A DNA stretch of 15,010 bases, taken from an uncultured Actinomycetes bacterium (GTDB taxonomy: Bacteria > Actinomycetota > Thermoleophilia > Miltoncostaeales > Miltoncostaeaceae). Each line of letters begins with the position of its first letter. Position 1 is the first letter of the stretch. The stretch lies in contig CAIPNN010000140.1 of NCBI GenBank assembly GCA_903866425.1, forward strand, positions 1 to 15,010, written 5' to 3'. The notes below the pieces were generated by a model that saw only the letters and a program-made list of their open reading frames with translations, did no database searches and was not told the origin of the DNA. Both the position numbers and the translations under genes were made by a program. Positions 1 through 6,724 of the stretch are shown in pieces.

Positions 1-381
1 CCCGACGGCCGTGCCGAAGTTGCCCTTGCCGGCCACCCCCGGCCAATCGTGATGGACGGGGCGACCGGCGCACCGATTGAGGTGGATGCCCGAGGCCCGA
101 TCCTTGGGCTGCTCGACCCGCCGTCGTGGCCCGTGACCCAGGTGACGATTCCCGATGGCGGCCTGCTGGTGCTGTACACCGACGGCCTCCTGGAGGCGCG
201 TCAGGGCGACGAGATCTTCGGCTCGGCCCGCGTGGTGACCACGCTGGGCGAGGGGCTCGGCATGCCGCTTGAGGAGCGCATCGCGTTCCTCACCGAGCGT
301 GCCCGTCGCTACGACTCGGGCAATCTGCGCGATGACGTCTCGGTCATCGCCGTACAGCGCATCGTGACGCCGCCGCGCTAG
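1..381 (+). CDS. SpoIIE/PP2C-type serine phosphatase, C-terminal part
   Basis: The reading frame is open from base 1, so the gene starts outside the window and only 126 C-terminal residues are seen. They match the end of a PPM/SpoIIE (RsbU-like) phosphatase domain: AGHPRPIV near residues 10-17, the strand LYTDGLLEAR after a glycine-rich turn, and the terminal NLRDDVSVIAV segment whose paired aspartates bind metal in this family. Such phosphatases dephosphorylate anti-sigma-factor antagonists or similar phosphoproteins. The N-terminal sensor domains that would define the signal are missing. The TAG stop shares the palindrome CTAG with the stop of the opposing response-regulator gene, so the two genes overlap by 4 bp tail to tail. 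Family is confident; the target is unknown. Confidence 0.88.
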   Translation, partial: PDGRAEVALAGHPRPIVMDGATGAPIEVDARGPILGLLDPPSWPVTQVTIPDGGLLVLYTDGLLEARQGDEIFGSARVVTTLGEGLGMPLEERIAFLTERARRYDSGNLRDDVSVIAVQRIVTPPR

Positions 382-1142
382 CGGCGGGGGCGGCGCCCCA
401 CGGGGAACGCCTTGGGGATGGCCTCGAGGCGGTAGCCCACACGGTGTTCGGTCTGCACGTAGGTGTAGTTGCCGCCCGACTCGTCAACCTTGCGGCGCAG
501 CCGGCGCACCAGCACGTCAACCGAGCGGTCGCCATGCGGGCGCTCGCCACCCCACACGCGGGTGAAGATCTCGTCGCGTGAGATGGTGCGGCCCTTCTCC
601 TCGGCCAGAATCCACAGCAATTTGGTCTCGAGCGGGGTGAGGGGCGCCACATCGTCGGCGATGCGCACCTGCAGGCGATCGCGGTCGATCACCATGTCGC
701 CCATCGATGCCTCGGTGGGGTCGCCGGTACCGAGGACCTCCGCCCGGCGCAGCGCGGTGTCGAGTCGCGCCACCAGCTCCTTGGCAGAGAACGGCTTGCG
801 CAGCAGGTCGTCGGCGCCAAGCGTCAGTGCCTCGAGTCGCTCGCCCTCGTCCGGGCGCGCGGTCATCACGATGATGGGCAGATGCGGCGCCCAGCGGCGC
901 ACGTCGCGGATGATCGACCAGCCGTCCACGTGAGGAAGCATGAGGTCGAGCACCACGGCGTCGGGCGTCCAGGCCTTGAGCGTGGTGAGGGCGGCCAGCC
1001 CGTCACGGGCGATGGTGGTGGCGAAACCGGCCTTGGAGAGGTGCCACGCAACGGCCTGGGCGGTCGACTCGTCGTCTTCCACCACGAGGATGGTCTTGCG
1101 GCTGGGATCAGTGGCTGCAAGCGGGTTCGGTGTCATCGGCAT
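378..1142 (-). CDS. PhoB/PhoP-type winged-helix response regulator
   Basis: This 254-residue OmpR/PhoB-family regulator has a receiver domain at about residues 16-135 and a winged-helix DNA-binding domain at about 147-246. Visible receiver residues are the acidic pair D23-D24, the phospho-acceptor D66 (VVLDLMLP), T94 in VMTAR, and K116-P117. The effector has the family pattern TPLETKLLWIL, then RSVDVLVRRLRRKV and HRVGYRLE. It is divergent from pstS, and a GTTCAC-type array points toward this gene, so an autoregulated phosphate-response regulator (PhoP, RegX3 or PhoB equivalent) is the natural inference. No sensor kinase is adjacent. ATG at 1142 is used; no Shine-Dalgarno is visible upstream, and ATG at 1136 is an alternative. 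The first 15 residues form a short extension before the receiver. Confidence 0.9.
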   Translation of the reverse strand: MPMTPNPLAATDPSRKTILVVEDDESTAQAVAWHLSKAGFATTIARDGLAALTTLKAWTPDAVVLDLMLPHVDGWSIIRDVRRWAPHLPIIVMTARPDEGERLEALTLGADDLLRKPFSAKELVARLDTALRRAEVLGTGDPTEASMGDMVIDRDRLQVRIADDVAPLTPLETKLLWILAEEKGRTISRDEIFTRVWGGERPHGDRSVDVLVRRLRRKVDESGGNYTYVQTEHRVGYRLEAIPKAFPVGRRPRR

Positions 1143-1172
1143 TCGACGTTACGTCAGTTACACCGGTGAATC

Positions 1173-1200
1173 GTGACCGGCCTGTGAACACCACGTGAAT
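1173..1200 (-). promoter_or_regulatory. Pho-box array directed at the response-regulator gene
   Basis: Read on the minus strand, three hexamers ATTCAC (1195-1200), GTTCAC (1184-1189) and GGTCAC (1173-1178) are spaced exactly 11 bp start to start. This is the direct-repeat layout of actinobacterial PhoP/RegX3 sites. Two further GTGAA words at 1166 and 1203 lie out of phase. The array ends about 30 bp before the regulator ATG, placing it where it could act as a -35 substitute. Binding and autoregulation are inferences. Confidence 0.7.
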
Positions 1201-1225
1201 GCGTGAAAACATCGTCTACAAGCGG

Positions 1226-1274
1226 TTTCACAGCATGTTCACGAGTTCCTTGTAACGGGTCACACCTCGTTCAC
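1226..1274 (+). promoter_or_regulatory. Pho-box array directed at pstS
   Basis: Four hexamers form two 11-bp-spaced pairs: TTTCAC (1226-1231) with GTTCAC (1237-1242), and GGTCAC (1258-1263) with GTTCAC (1269-1274). The pairs are 21 bp apart, close to two repeat units. Orientation and spacing match PhoP/RegX3 direct-repeat operators, and pstS is the standard target. A further GTTCAC at 1324-1329, within a small dyad GAGTT-CACC-AACTC (1322-1335), lies 55 bp (5 x 11) beyond the last unit; its meaning is unclear. No convincing -10 hexamer was identified. Confidence 0.75.
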
Positions 1275-1359
1275 AAGTGGCGGGAGAGACTGACGTCGAC
1301 TCGAGGGGCGCACCCGTTTCCGAGTTCACCAACTCAATCGTCACAGGAGACTTCCAGAC

Positions 1360-2403
1360 GTGAATCGCAACCTCCGCAACGTCGCGCTTGCCTCAGTGGC
1401 CGGCCTGTCGCTCGTCGCCACCGGCTCGGCTCTCGGTGCCACCACCGGCTCGGGCGCAACGTTCCCCGCCATCGCCTACCAGACCTGGTGTGGCGACTCC
1501 GGCCTCTGCTCGTACACGGGCAAGGGCTCAAGCTCGGGCATCAAGGACCTGGCCGCCAAGACCGTCGCCTTCGCTGGTTCTGACGTCATCATGACCCAGG
1601 CCCAGGTCGACTCGTTCAAGGGTGCCAAGGTCACCTACATCCCCACGCTTTACGGCGCCATCTCGATTCCGGTGAACATCCCGGGTGTGGTGGGCAACAA
1701 GCTGAAGCTTGACGGCCCTGTCCTCGGTGCCATCTTCGACGGCACCATCGCCGCGTGGAACGCTCCTGCGATCGCCAAGCTCAACAAGGGCCTCAAGCTG
1801 CCGGCCTCGCCGATCACCGTGTGTGTGCGCAGCGACGGTTCGGGTACCTCGGGCAACTTCTCCAACTACCTGTCCAAGGTCAGCAAGACCTTCAAGGCCA
1901 AGGTCAGCGCCGGTGGCCAGAACCAGACCCCGGCCTGGACGGCCCCGAACCTGGTGAAGGGCAACGGCAACGCCGGCGTGGCCAGCTGTGTGTCGAGCAA
2001 CAGCAACTCGATCGGCTACGTCGACCTGGGCGACGCAATGCGCTCAGGCCTCACGTCGAACGTCGCAGCTATCCGGGCCAACTACCGGAACGCCCCGTTC
2101 GTGATTCCTTCGACCAAGTCGATTCAGCTTGCCGGTACGCCCACCAAGGGCCAGGCCGCCAAGATCGCCGGTGGCGACCTCAAGATTGACCTGACGGCAT
2201 CGCCGAACAAGGGCGCGTACCCCATCACCACGACGACCTTCGTCCTCGTGCGTGCCGGTATGCCTGACAACGCGAACGTTGCCAAGACGCTGTCGTACTT
2301 CCTGAGCCCCGCGGCCCAGAGCAAGCTCGGCTCCCTCGGCTTCGTGCCGCTCTCGGGTGCCCTGCGTGTGGGTGCCAACAAGGCGCTCTCGAACCTGGGC
2401 TAG
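1360..2403 (+). CDS. pstS: Phosphate ABC transporter substrate-binding protein PstS
   Basis: This 347-residue secreted phosphate-binding protein would capture orthophosphate outside the membrane and deliver it to the PstC-PstA channel. The mature N-terminus has TGSGATFP (residues 29-36), a binding-loop segment GKGSSSGI (54-61), AGSDV (72-76), and the second binding loop RSDGSGTSGNF (157-167), all typical of PstS. Residues 1-27 look like a Sec signal peptide: MNRNLRN, a hydrophobic core, then SALGA. There is no cysteine near the cleavage site, so it does not look like a lipoprotein. GTG at 1360 is preceded by AGGAG at 1345-1349, 10 nt upstream. It is first in the pst cluster, behind Pho boxes, and is followed by a strong hairpin before the permease gene. 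Confidence 0.95.
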   Translation: MNRNLRNVALASVAGLSLVATGSALGATTGSGATFPAIAYQTWCGDSGLCSYTGKGSSSGIKDLAAKTVAFAGSDVIMTQAQVDSFKGAKVTYIPTLYGAISIPVNIPGVVGNKLKLDGPVLGAIFDGTIAAWNAPAIAKLNKGLKLPASPITVCVRSDGSGTSGNFSNYLSKVSKTFKAKVSAGGQNQTPAWTAPNLVKGNGNAGVASCVSSNSNSIGYVDLGDAMRSGLTSNVAAIRANYRNAPFVIPSTKSIQLAGTPTKGQAAKIAGGDLKIDLTASPNKGAYPITTTTFVLVRAGMPDNANVAKTLSYFLSPAAQSKLGSLGFVPLSGALRVGANKALSNLG

Positions 2404-2433
2404 TCAGCGCTCGCAGCTGATTGCTGAGGTCCT

Positions 2434-2477
2434 CCGGGGCCCCGGTCGCACATGCGACCGGGGCCCCGGCCCGTTTT
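2434..2477 (+). terminator. Perfect 17-bp hairpin between pstS and pstCA
   Basis: Arms 2434-2450 and 2453-2469 are perfectly complementary over 17 bp around a 2-nt centre (in practice 16 bp with a 4-nt loop), extremely GC-rich, followed by CCG and a run of four T at 2474-2477. The form fits an intrinsic terminator or partial attenuator. Placed between pstS and the permease gene, it would let pstS be made in excess over the membrane components, a common need in binding-protein transport operons. It could instead be a 3'-end stabilising hairpin for pstS mRNA. Confidence 0.7.
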
Positions 2478-2493
2478 CGCCGAATACCACGCT

Positions 2494-2510
2494 TTTCACA
2501 CCAAGTTCAC
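2494..2510 (+). promoter_or_regulatory. Internal Pho box upstream of pstCA
   Basis: TTTCAC (2494-2499) and GTTCAC (2505-2510) are spaced 11 bp, the same unit and phase as the arrays before pstS, and lie just after the pstS hairpin. The box ends 24 bp before the GTG chosen for pstCA. If it replaces a -35 element, transcription would start near 2533-2536, essentially at the GTG, giving a leaderless mRNA. The repeat pair is seen directly; promoter function is inferred. Confidence 0.65.
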
Positions 2511-2534
2511 ACGGCTTCGGGCAGCATTGCCGCC

Positions 2535-4580
2535 GTGACTCCACCGCCACCTCCGCCACCTCCGCCACCTCCCGCCGACGACGTGCTGGGTCGGCAGTTC
2601 CCGAATCCGCTGCGCCGTACGGGCGGCAGCGTCGCTGCCGATCGCACCTACTCGGCGCTTGCGGTGGGTGCCGCTGCAATCGCGGTCATCTTCGTCGGGT
2701 ACCTGATCTGGCAGACCGTCGCGCAGACCGGGGAGGTGTGGTCAACCTTCGGTGTATGGGGATTCCTCACCGGTGCCGAGTGGGTGCCGACGCCGGCGAC
2801 GGGCGACGCACTGTTTGGCGCGCTGCCGTTTATCTACGGCACGCTGATGACGTCGATTCTGGCGCTCATTCTTGCCGTGCCCGCAGCCATCGGTATCGCG
2901 CTCGCGACGGTGGTGCTGCTGCCCAAGAAGCTGCGCGGTCCGGTGGGCGCCATGATCAACCTGCTGGCGGCCGTGCCGTCAGTGATCTTCGGCCTGTGGG
3001 GCGTCACCGTGCTGGTGCCGTTCCTCAAGCCCGCGCTCGAGTGGCTGGCCGACAACTTCGGCGGGCTCAGCATCTTCGGCTGGCACCCGTTCGCCGGGCC
3101 GGTCACCTCTGGCTCGTACCTCATCTCGGCGCTGGTGCTCGCCATCATGGTGCTGCCAATCATCACTGCGATCGTGCGCGAGGTGCTGCTCACCGTGCCG
3201 CGCGATCAGCAGGAGGCCGCGTATGCCCTCGGGTCAACCCGCTGGGAGATGGTGCGGCACTCCATGCTGCCCTGGGCGCGCTCGGGAATTGTGGGCGCGT
3301 CGGCCCTCGGCCTGGGTCGTGCGGTGGGCGAGACCATCGCCATCGCCCTGCTGCTCGGAAACACGCCCGGCATCTTCACGCCACTTGTGGGGCCGGGATC
3401 GACGCTCGCGTCCATCATCGCGCTGCAGACAGGGGAGGCCTCCGGCCTTCAGCTCTCGGCGCTCACGGCGTTGGCCGTGGTGCTGTTCGTCCTGGCATTC
3501 GGCATCAACGCGGTGGCCCGGGGCATCGTGCGGCGCTCGGAGGGCGGCAAGTCGTCCAAGGGCGGGCTTGTCGCACGCGCCGTGACGGGCATCAGTGGCC
3601 TGTTCGACCGGGGCAGCAAGGACGTCGCGGTGGAGTCGCGCACGGTGTCGCCTGAGGCCACACCCACGCCGCCGCCTGCGCCGCGTGAGCCCGCGGTCAT
3701 CACTGGTTCGGCGTCGCTCAGCCGCTCGCGCCGCGTGCGCTCGGGTCTGGGTGAGGGCGTCGTGTGGTTCAGCCTGGCGTTCGGCATGGTGCCGCTCATC
3801 CTCGTCATCTGGCAGATGCTCCATCTCGGATTGCCGGCCATCTCGGGGTCGTTCTTCACCGAGCTACCACCCACCGACCCTTCGAGCTTCTCGGGCGGTA
3901 TTTCCAACGCCCTCGTCGGCACGCTCATTCTCATGGGTATCGCCACACTTATCGCTGCCCCGCTCGGAATCCTCACTGCCCTGTTCATCCGTGACGTCGC
4001 CAAGCCGGGGACCTGGTCGGGCAAGGTGGGCAACGCCGTCGGGTTCGTCGTCGACATCCTGCTGGGCGTGCCCTCCATCGTCGTGGGGCTCATCGTGTAC
4101 CTGGGTGTGGTGATCGTGGTGGGGCACTTCTCCGCCTGGGCAGGTGGAGTTGCGCTCGCGATCATCATGTTCCCGGTCGTGGTGCGGGCGTCTGACGAGG
4201 TGCTGGCGCTGGTGCCACAGGCGCAGAAGGAAGCCGCCATGGCGCTGGGGGCACCCAAGTGGCGCACCACCATGGCCGTCGTGCTCCCTGCGGCACTTCC
4301 GGGCATCATCACGGGTGTGTTGCTGGGCGTGGCACGCGCGGGGGGCGAAACGGCCCCGCTGCTGTTCACATCGCTCGGCAATCAGTTCTTCTCGACCGAC
4401 CTGAACGAACCGATCGCGGCCATCCCGCAGTTGATCTACGAGCGCACCATTCAGGTGTCCACGCCTGCGTCGCTGGAACTGGCGTGGGGTGCGGCGCTCG
4501 TCCTCGTTGCAATCATCTTCATTCTCAATCTCGGCGGGGCACTCATCTCCCGTCGTTCACGATCGCTGGAGGCCCGATGA
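2535..4580 (+). CDS. Fused phosphate ABC permease PstC-PstA
   Basis: One uninterrupted 681-residue reading frame holds two complete phosphate-permease domains that are usually separate proteins. The PstC half (about residues 35-332) has its EAA-loop at 227 (QEAAYALGS) followed by GRAVGETIAIALLLG. The PstA half (about 406-681) has its loop at 566 (KEAAMALGAPKW) followed by GVARAGGETAPLLFTSLG. A hydrophilic linker of about 70 residues, rich in Pro, Ser and Arg, joins them. Together they form the transmembrane channel that works with PstS and PstB. I start at GTG 2535, because the in-frame stretch from TTG 2421 translates the hairpin and Pho box. The start has no clear Shine-Dalgarno. Eleven consecutive prolines follow almost at once. 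The ATGA overlap with pstB indicates translational coupling. Confidence 0.92.
   Translation: MTPPPPPPPPPPPADDVLGRQFPNPLRRTGGSVAADRTYSALAVGAAAIAVIFVGYLIWQTVAQTGEVWSTFGVWGFLTGAEWVPTPATGDALFGALPFIYGTLMTSILALILAVPAAIGIALATVVLLPKKLRGPVGAMINLLAAVPSVIFGLWGVTVLVPFLKPALEWLADNFGGLSIFGWHPFAGPVTSGSYLISALVLAIMVLPIITAIVREVLLTVPRDQQEAAYALGSTRWEMVRHSMLPWARSGIVGASALGLGRAVGETIAIALLLGNTPGIFTPLVGPGSTLASIIALQTGEASGLQLSALTALAVVLFVLAFGINAVARGIVRRSEGGKSSKGGLVARAVTGISGLFDRGSKDVAVESRTVSPEATPTPPPAPREPAVITGSASLSRSRRVRSGLGEGVVWFSLAFGMVPLILVIWQMLHLGLPAISGSFFTELPPTDPSSFSGGISNALVGTLILMGIATLIAAPLGILTALFIRDVAKPGTWSGKVGNAVGFVVDILLGVPSIVVGLIVYLGVVIVVGHFSAWAGGVALAIIMFPVVVRASDEVLALVPQAQKEAAMALGAPKWRTTMAVVLPAALPGIITGVLLGVARAGGETAPLLFTSLGNQFFSTDLNEPIAAIPQLIYERTIQVSTPASLELAWGAALVLVAIIFILNLGGALISRRSRSLEAR
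2541..2573 (+). repeat. Proline-codon tract with 9-bp repeats
   Basis: Thirty-three bases encode eleven consecutive prolines immediately after the second codon of PstCA, built largely from repeats of the 9-mer CCGCCACCT. Tandem units like this can change length by slippage in whole-codon steps. A proline run at the very N-terminus would normally need EF-P for efficient translation. Either effect on PstCA amount is inference. Confidence 0.75.
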
Positions 4581-5506
4581 CGGACGGACAGAACCCCGGG
4601 AGCGCGGAGGCCACGGCCCCGCCCGCGGGCGCCGAGACCCCGACGTCGTCGACGCCGCACGGCAATGCCACGCTGGCTTCCGAGGCGCCCGTCGGAGACG
4701 CGCTGCCCAATTCGACGGACCCCGGGCTGTCGGTGCCGATGCGCACCACCGATCTGTCGTGCTTCTTCGGCAAGCACAAGGCCGTTGAGGACATCTCGCT
4801 GGCGTTCCCCGAGAAGACCGTGACCGCGCTCATCGGTCCCTCAGGTTGCGGCAAGTCGACCTTCCTGCGATCGCTCAACCGCATGCACGAACTGGTGCCG
4901 GGCGCCTACAACACGGGCACCGTGCTGCTGCACGATCAGGACGTGTACGCGAAGGACACCGACCCGGTCGCCGTGCGCCGCGCGGTGGGCATGGTGTTCC
5001 AGCGACCCAATCCGTTCCCCACCAAGAGCATCGCCGACAACATCTGGTCGGGGCCGAAGTTCAATCGGGTGAAGGGCGGCAAGGCGGAGCGCGATGAGAT
5101 TGTGGAGCGCACGCTGCGTGGCGCCGGCCTGTGGGACGAGGTGAAGAACCGGCTGCATGCTCCCGCCGGAGGGCTGTCGGGTGGTCAGCAGCAGCGCCTG
5201 TGCATCGCGCGCGCCCTGGCCGTGGAGCCGGACGTGCTGCTGATGGACGAGCCCTGCTCGGCCCTCGACCCGCAGTCGACGCTGCGCATTGAGGACCTCA
5301 TCCGCGAGCTGAAGGACCGCGTCACCATCATCATCGTGACGCACAACATGCAGCAGGCCGCTCGTGTGTCGGACTACACGGGCTTCATCACCATCGAGAA
5401 TGAGGGTGAGCCCGGTCGCCTCATCGAGACCGGCCTCACGCGCGACGTGTTCGGAAACCCCACGCACCCGCGCACCGAGGCCTACGTCACCGGGCGGTTC
5501 GGCTAG
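4577..5506 (+). CDS. pstB: Phosphate ABC transporter ATP-binding protein PstB
   Basis: This 309-residue ATPase powers phosphate import through PstCA. It has Walker A GPSGCGKST (87-95), a Q-loop segment VFQRPNPFPTKSI, signature LSGGQQQR (200-207), Walker B LLMDEP (221-226) and the H-loop histidine H256 in VTHNMQQAAR. The C-terminus FGNPTHPRTEAYVTGRFG is diagnostic for PstB. The first 50 or so residues are an Ala/Pro/Thr-rich, probably disordered extension, longer than typical PstB. ATG at 4577 overlaps the pstCA stop as ATGA, with GGAGG-like bases just upstream inside pstCA. It is the last gene of the cluster; phoU, often next, is absent, and the following gene is on the other strand. Confidence 0.96.
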   Translation: MTDGQNPGSAEATAPPAGAETPTSSTPHGNATLASEAPVGDALPNSTDPGLSVPMRTTDLSCFFGKHKAVEDISLAFPEKTVTALIGPSGCGKSTFLRSLNRMHELVPGAYNTGTVLLHDQDVYAKDTDPVAVRRAVGMVFQRPNPFPTKSIADNIWSGPKFNRVKGGKAERDEIVERTLRGAGLWDEVKNRLHAPAGGLSGGQQQRLCIARALAVEPDVLLMDEPCSALDPQSTLRIEDLIRELKDRVTIIIVTHNMQQAARVSDYTGFITIENEGEPGRLIETGLTRDVFGNPTHPRTEAYVTGRFG

Positions 5507-5521
5507 CCGCAGGGCCTGCAT

Positions 5522-5554
5522 GCATCACGCGCGTAACCACTCGCGCGTGTATGC
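5522..5554. terminator. Dyad after pstB (possible bidirectional terminator)
   Basis: CACGCGCG (5526-5533) pairs with CGCGCGTG (5542-5549). The stem extends by GCAT/ATGC with a one-base T bulge, giving 12 bp with an 8-nt loop. It sits 15 bp after the pstB stop, between convergent genes. There is no T-run, so termination would be non-canonical or Rho-assisted. Confidence 0.5.
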
Positions 5555-5572
5555 CTGCGACGATCCGGGCCG

Positions 5573-5618
5573 GCCCCGGCGCGCCGGCGACCTGCGCCCC
5601 CGCTGGGCGCGCCGGGGC
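5573..5618. terminator. 13-bp perfect dyad between convergent genes
   Basis: Arms 5573-5585 and 5606-5618 are perfectly complementary over 13 bp, all G/C, with a 20-nt loop. The dyad ends 2 bp before the stop end of the minus-strand membrane-protein gene, so it would be the first structure in that gene's 3' UTR and the second after pstB. A terminator or mRNA-end role is likely; no T-run is present. Confidence 0.5.
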
Positions 5619-5620
5619 TG

Positions 5621-6724
5621 TTACGCGCCGCCGGGTGCCTCTCCGTGCGGTGCCGGGGCATCCTCCAGGTCGTGCTCCTCCTCTTCGGCTTCCTTGCGCA
5701 GCTGCTTGAAGCTGACGCCCTCGAAGAGCAGGAAGATGAAGCCCACCACCACGCCCACGGCCATTTCGGTGGCCTGCAGCACGATCGAGAACGCAAGCGC
5801 GCTTGCCGGGGCGACGCCGTACGACGCCGTGAGCGGCACCACGGCTGCCGCCTGGAACACCACGAGGTTGCCCGGCAGGATGGGAAACGACTGCGCGAGG
5901 GTGATGGTGACGAGCAGCAGTCCGGCGCCGCCCCAGCCCACATACCCGAGGCCGAACGCACCAAGCGTGAAGTAGATACCGGCCCACTGCGCGAGCCACG
6001 TGCCCAGGCTCGGCACTGCCACCGATGCCATCTGCCGGGGGTCGCGCAGCCCCACATGGCTTTCATGCACTGCCCCCCACAGGCGCTGCAGGGCACGTAC
6101 TGCGCGCTGCCAGATCGACCCGGTGTTGAGCCACTCGGGCACCTGCCGCCCGGGGCGCTGCAGCAGGGCCACCACCAGCACCATCAGGCAGATGACCCCC
6201 AGCACGGCGGTGATGATCCATGCGTACGACGGCAGGGGCAGGAACAGCCCGATGAGGATGACCAGGAACACCCAGGCCACGGTGGTGATGATGTTTTCGA
6301 CGACCACGGTGCCAAGCAGCACGGTGGTGGAGAGGTCCTCACCGCGCTTCGCCAGGCGGCGCTTGGCCAGCAGCACCTTGGCGATCTCGCCCACGCGTGC
6401 GGCCAGAATGGTGTTGAAGAGAAAGCCCACCATGAGGGGGCTCAGCAGATCCATGTAGCGGGTTTTCCTCTTGAGGCCCGGGAGGCCGTCAACCACTCCC
6501 TTCCAGGCCATGCCCTTCAGCAGCACGGAGGCGAAGTTGGCCACCACTGCCAGCACCAGCAGCCAGAGGTTGTCGAGATGGAATGCCGCGACGATCGAGT
6601 TCCAGTCGATGCGCCAGATGACCAGCAGGATGACCAGCACGATCACGCCGACGCGGATGGCGTGCCATCCCCACGGGGGCATGTGCCGGCGCTTTGCCTT
6701 GGTGTCGGGGGCCTCGGTGCTCAT
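5621..6724 (-). CDS. UPF0104/LPG-synthase-type integral membrane protein
   Basis: This 367-residue polytopic membrane protein belongs to the lysylphosphatidylglycerol-synthase transmembrane / AglD-like (UPF0104) family. Diagnostic segments are RVGEIAKVLLAKR (from about residue 110) and FPILPGNLVVFQAAAVVPL near residue 285, with about eight hydrophobic stretches. Stand-alone members lack the aminoacyl-transferase domain and are thought to handle or flip lipid-linked substrates; the substrate here is unknown. The C-terminus is a charged tail with a run of glutamates. Its ATG overlaps the TGA of the upstream deacetylase gene as ATGA, with a G-rich Shine-Dalgarno-like stretch before it, so the two are co-translated. 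The pairing suggests an envelope glycan or glycolipid job, which is inference. Confidence 0.85.
   Translation of the reverse strand: MSTEAPDTKAKRRHMPPWGWHAIRVGVIVLVILLVIWRIDWNSIVAAFHLDNLWLLVLAVVANFASVLLKGMAWKGVVDGLPGLKRKTRYMDLLSPLMVGFLFNTILAARVGEIAKVLLAKRRLAKRGEDLSTTVLLGTVVVENIITTVAWVFLVILIGLFLPLPSYAWIITAVLGVICLMVLVVALLQRPGRQVPEWLNTGSIWQRAVRALQRLWGAVHESHVGLRDPRQMASVAVPSLGTWLAQWAGIYFTLGAFGLGYVGWGGAGLLLVTITLAQSFPILPGNLVVFQAAAVVPLTASYGVAPASALAFSIVLQATEMAVGVVVGFIFLLFEGVSFKQLRKEAEEEEHDLEDAPAPHGEAPGGA

Noticed and set aside
2421..2534. N-terminal extension of pstCA from TTG 2421
   Set aside because: It would translate the terminator hairpin and the Pho box; GTG 2535 gives a start at the family-like N-terminus.
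2357..3655. 432-codon plus-strand frame overlapping the pstS end and the PstC half
   Set aside because: Arg/Gly/His-rich shadow of pstCA in another frame; the pstCA frame has clear permease motifs.
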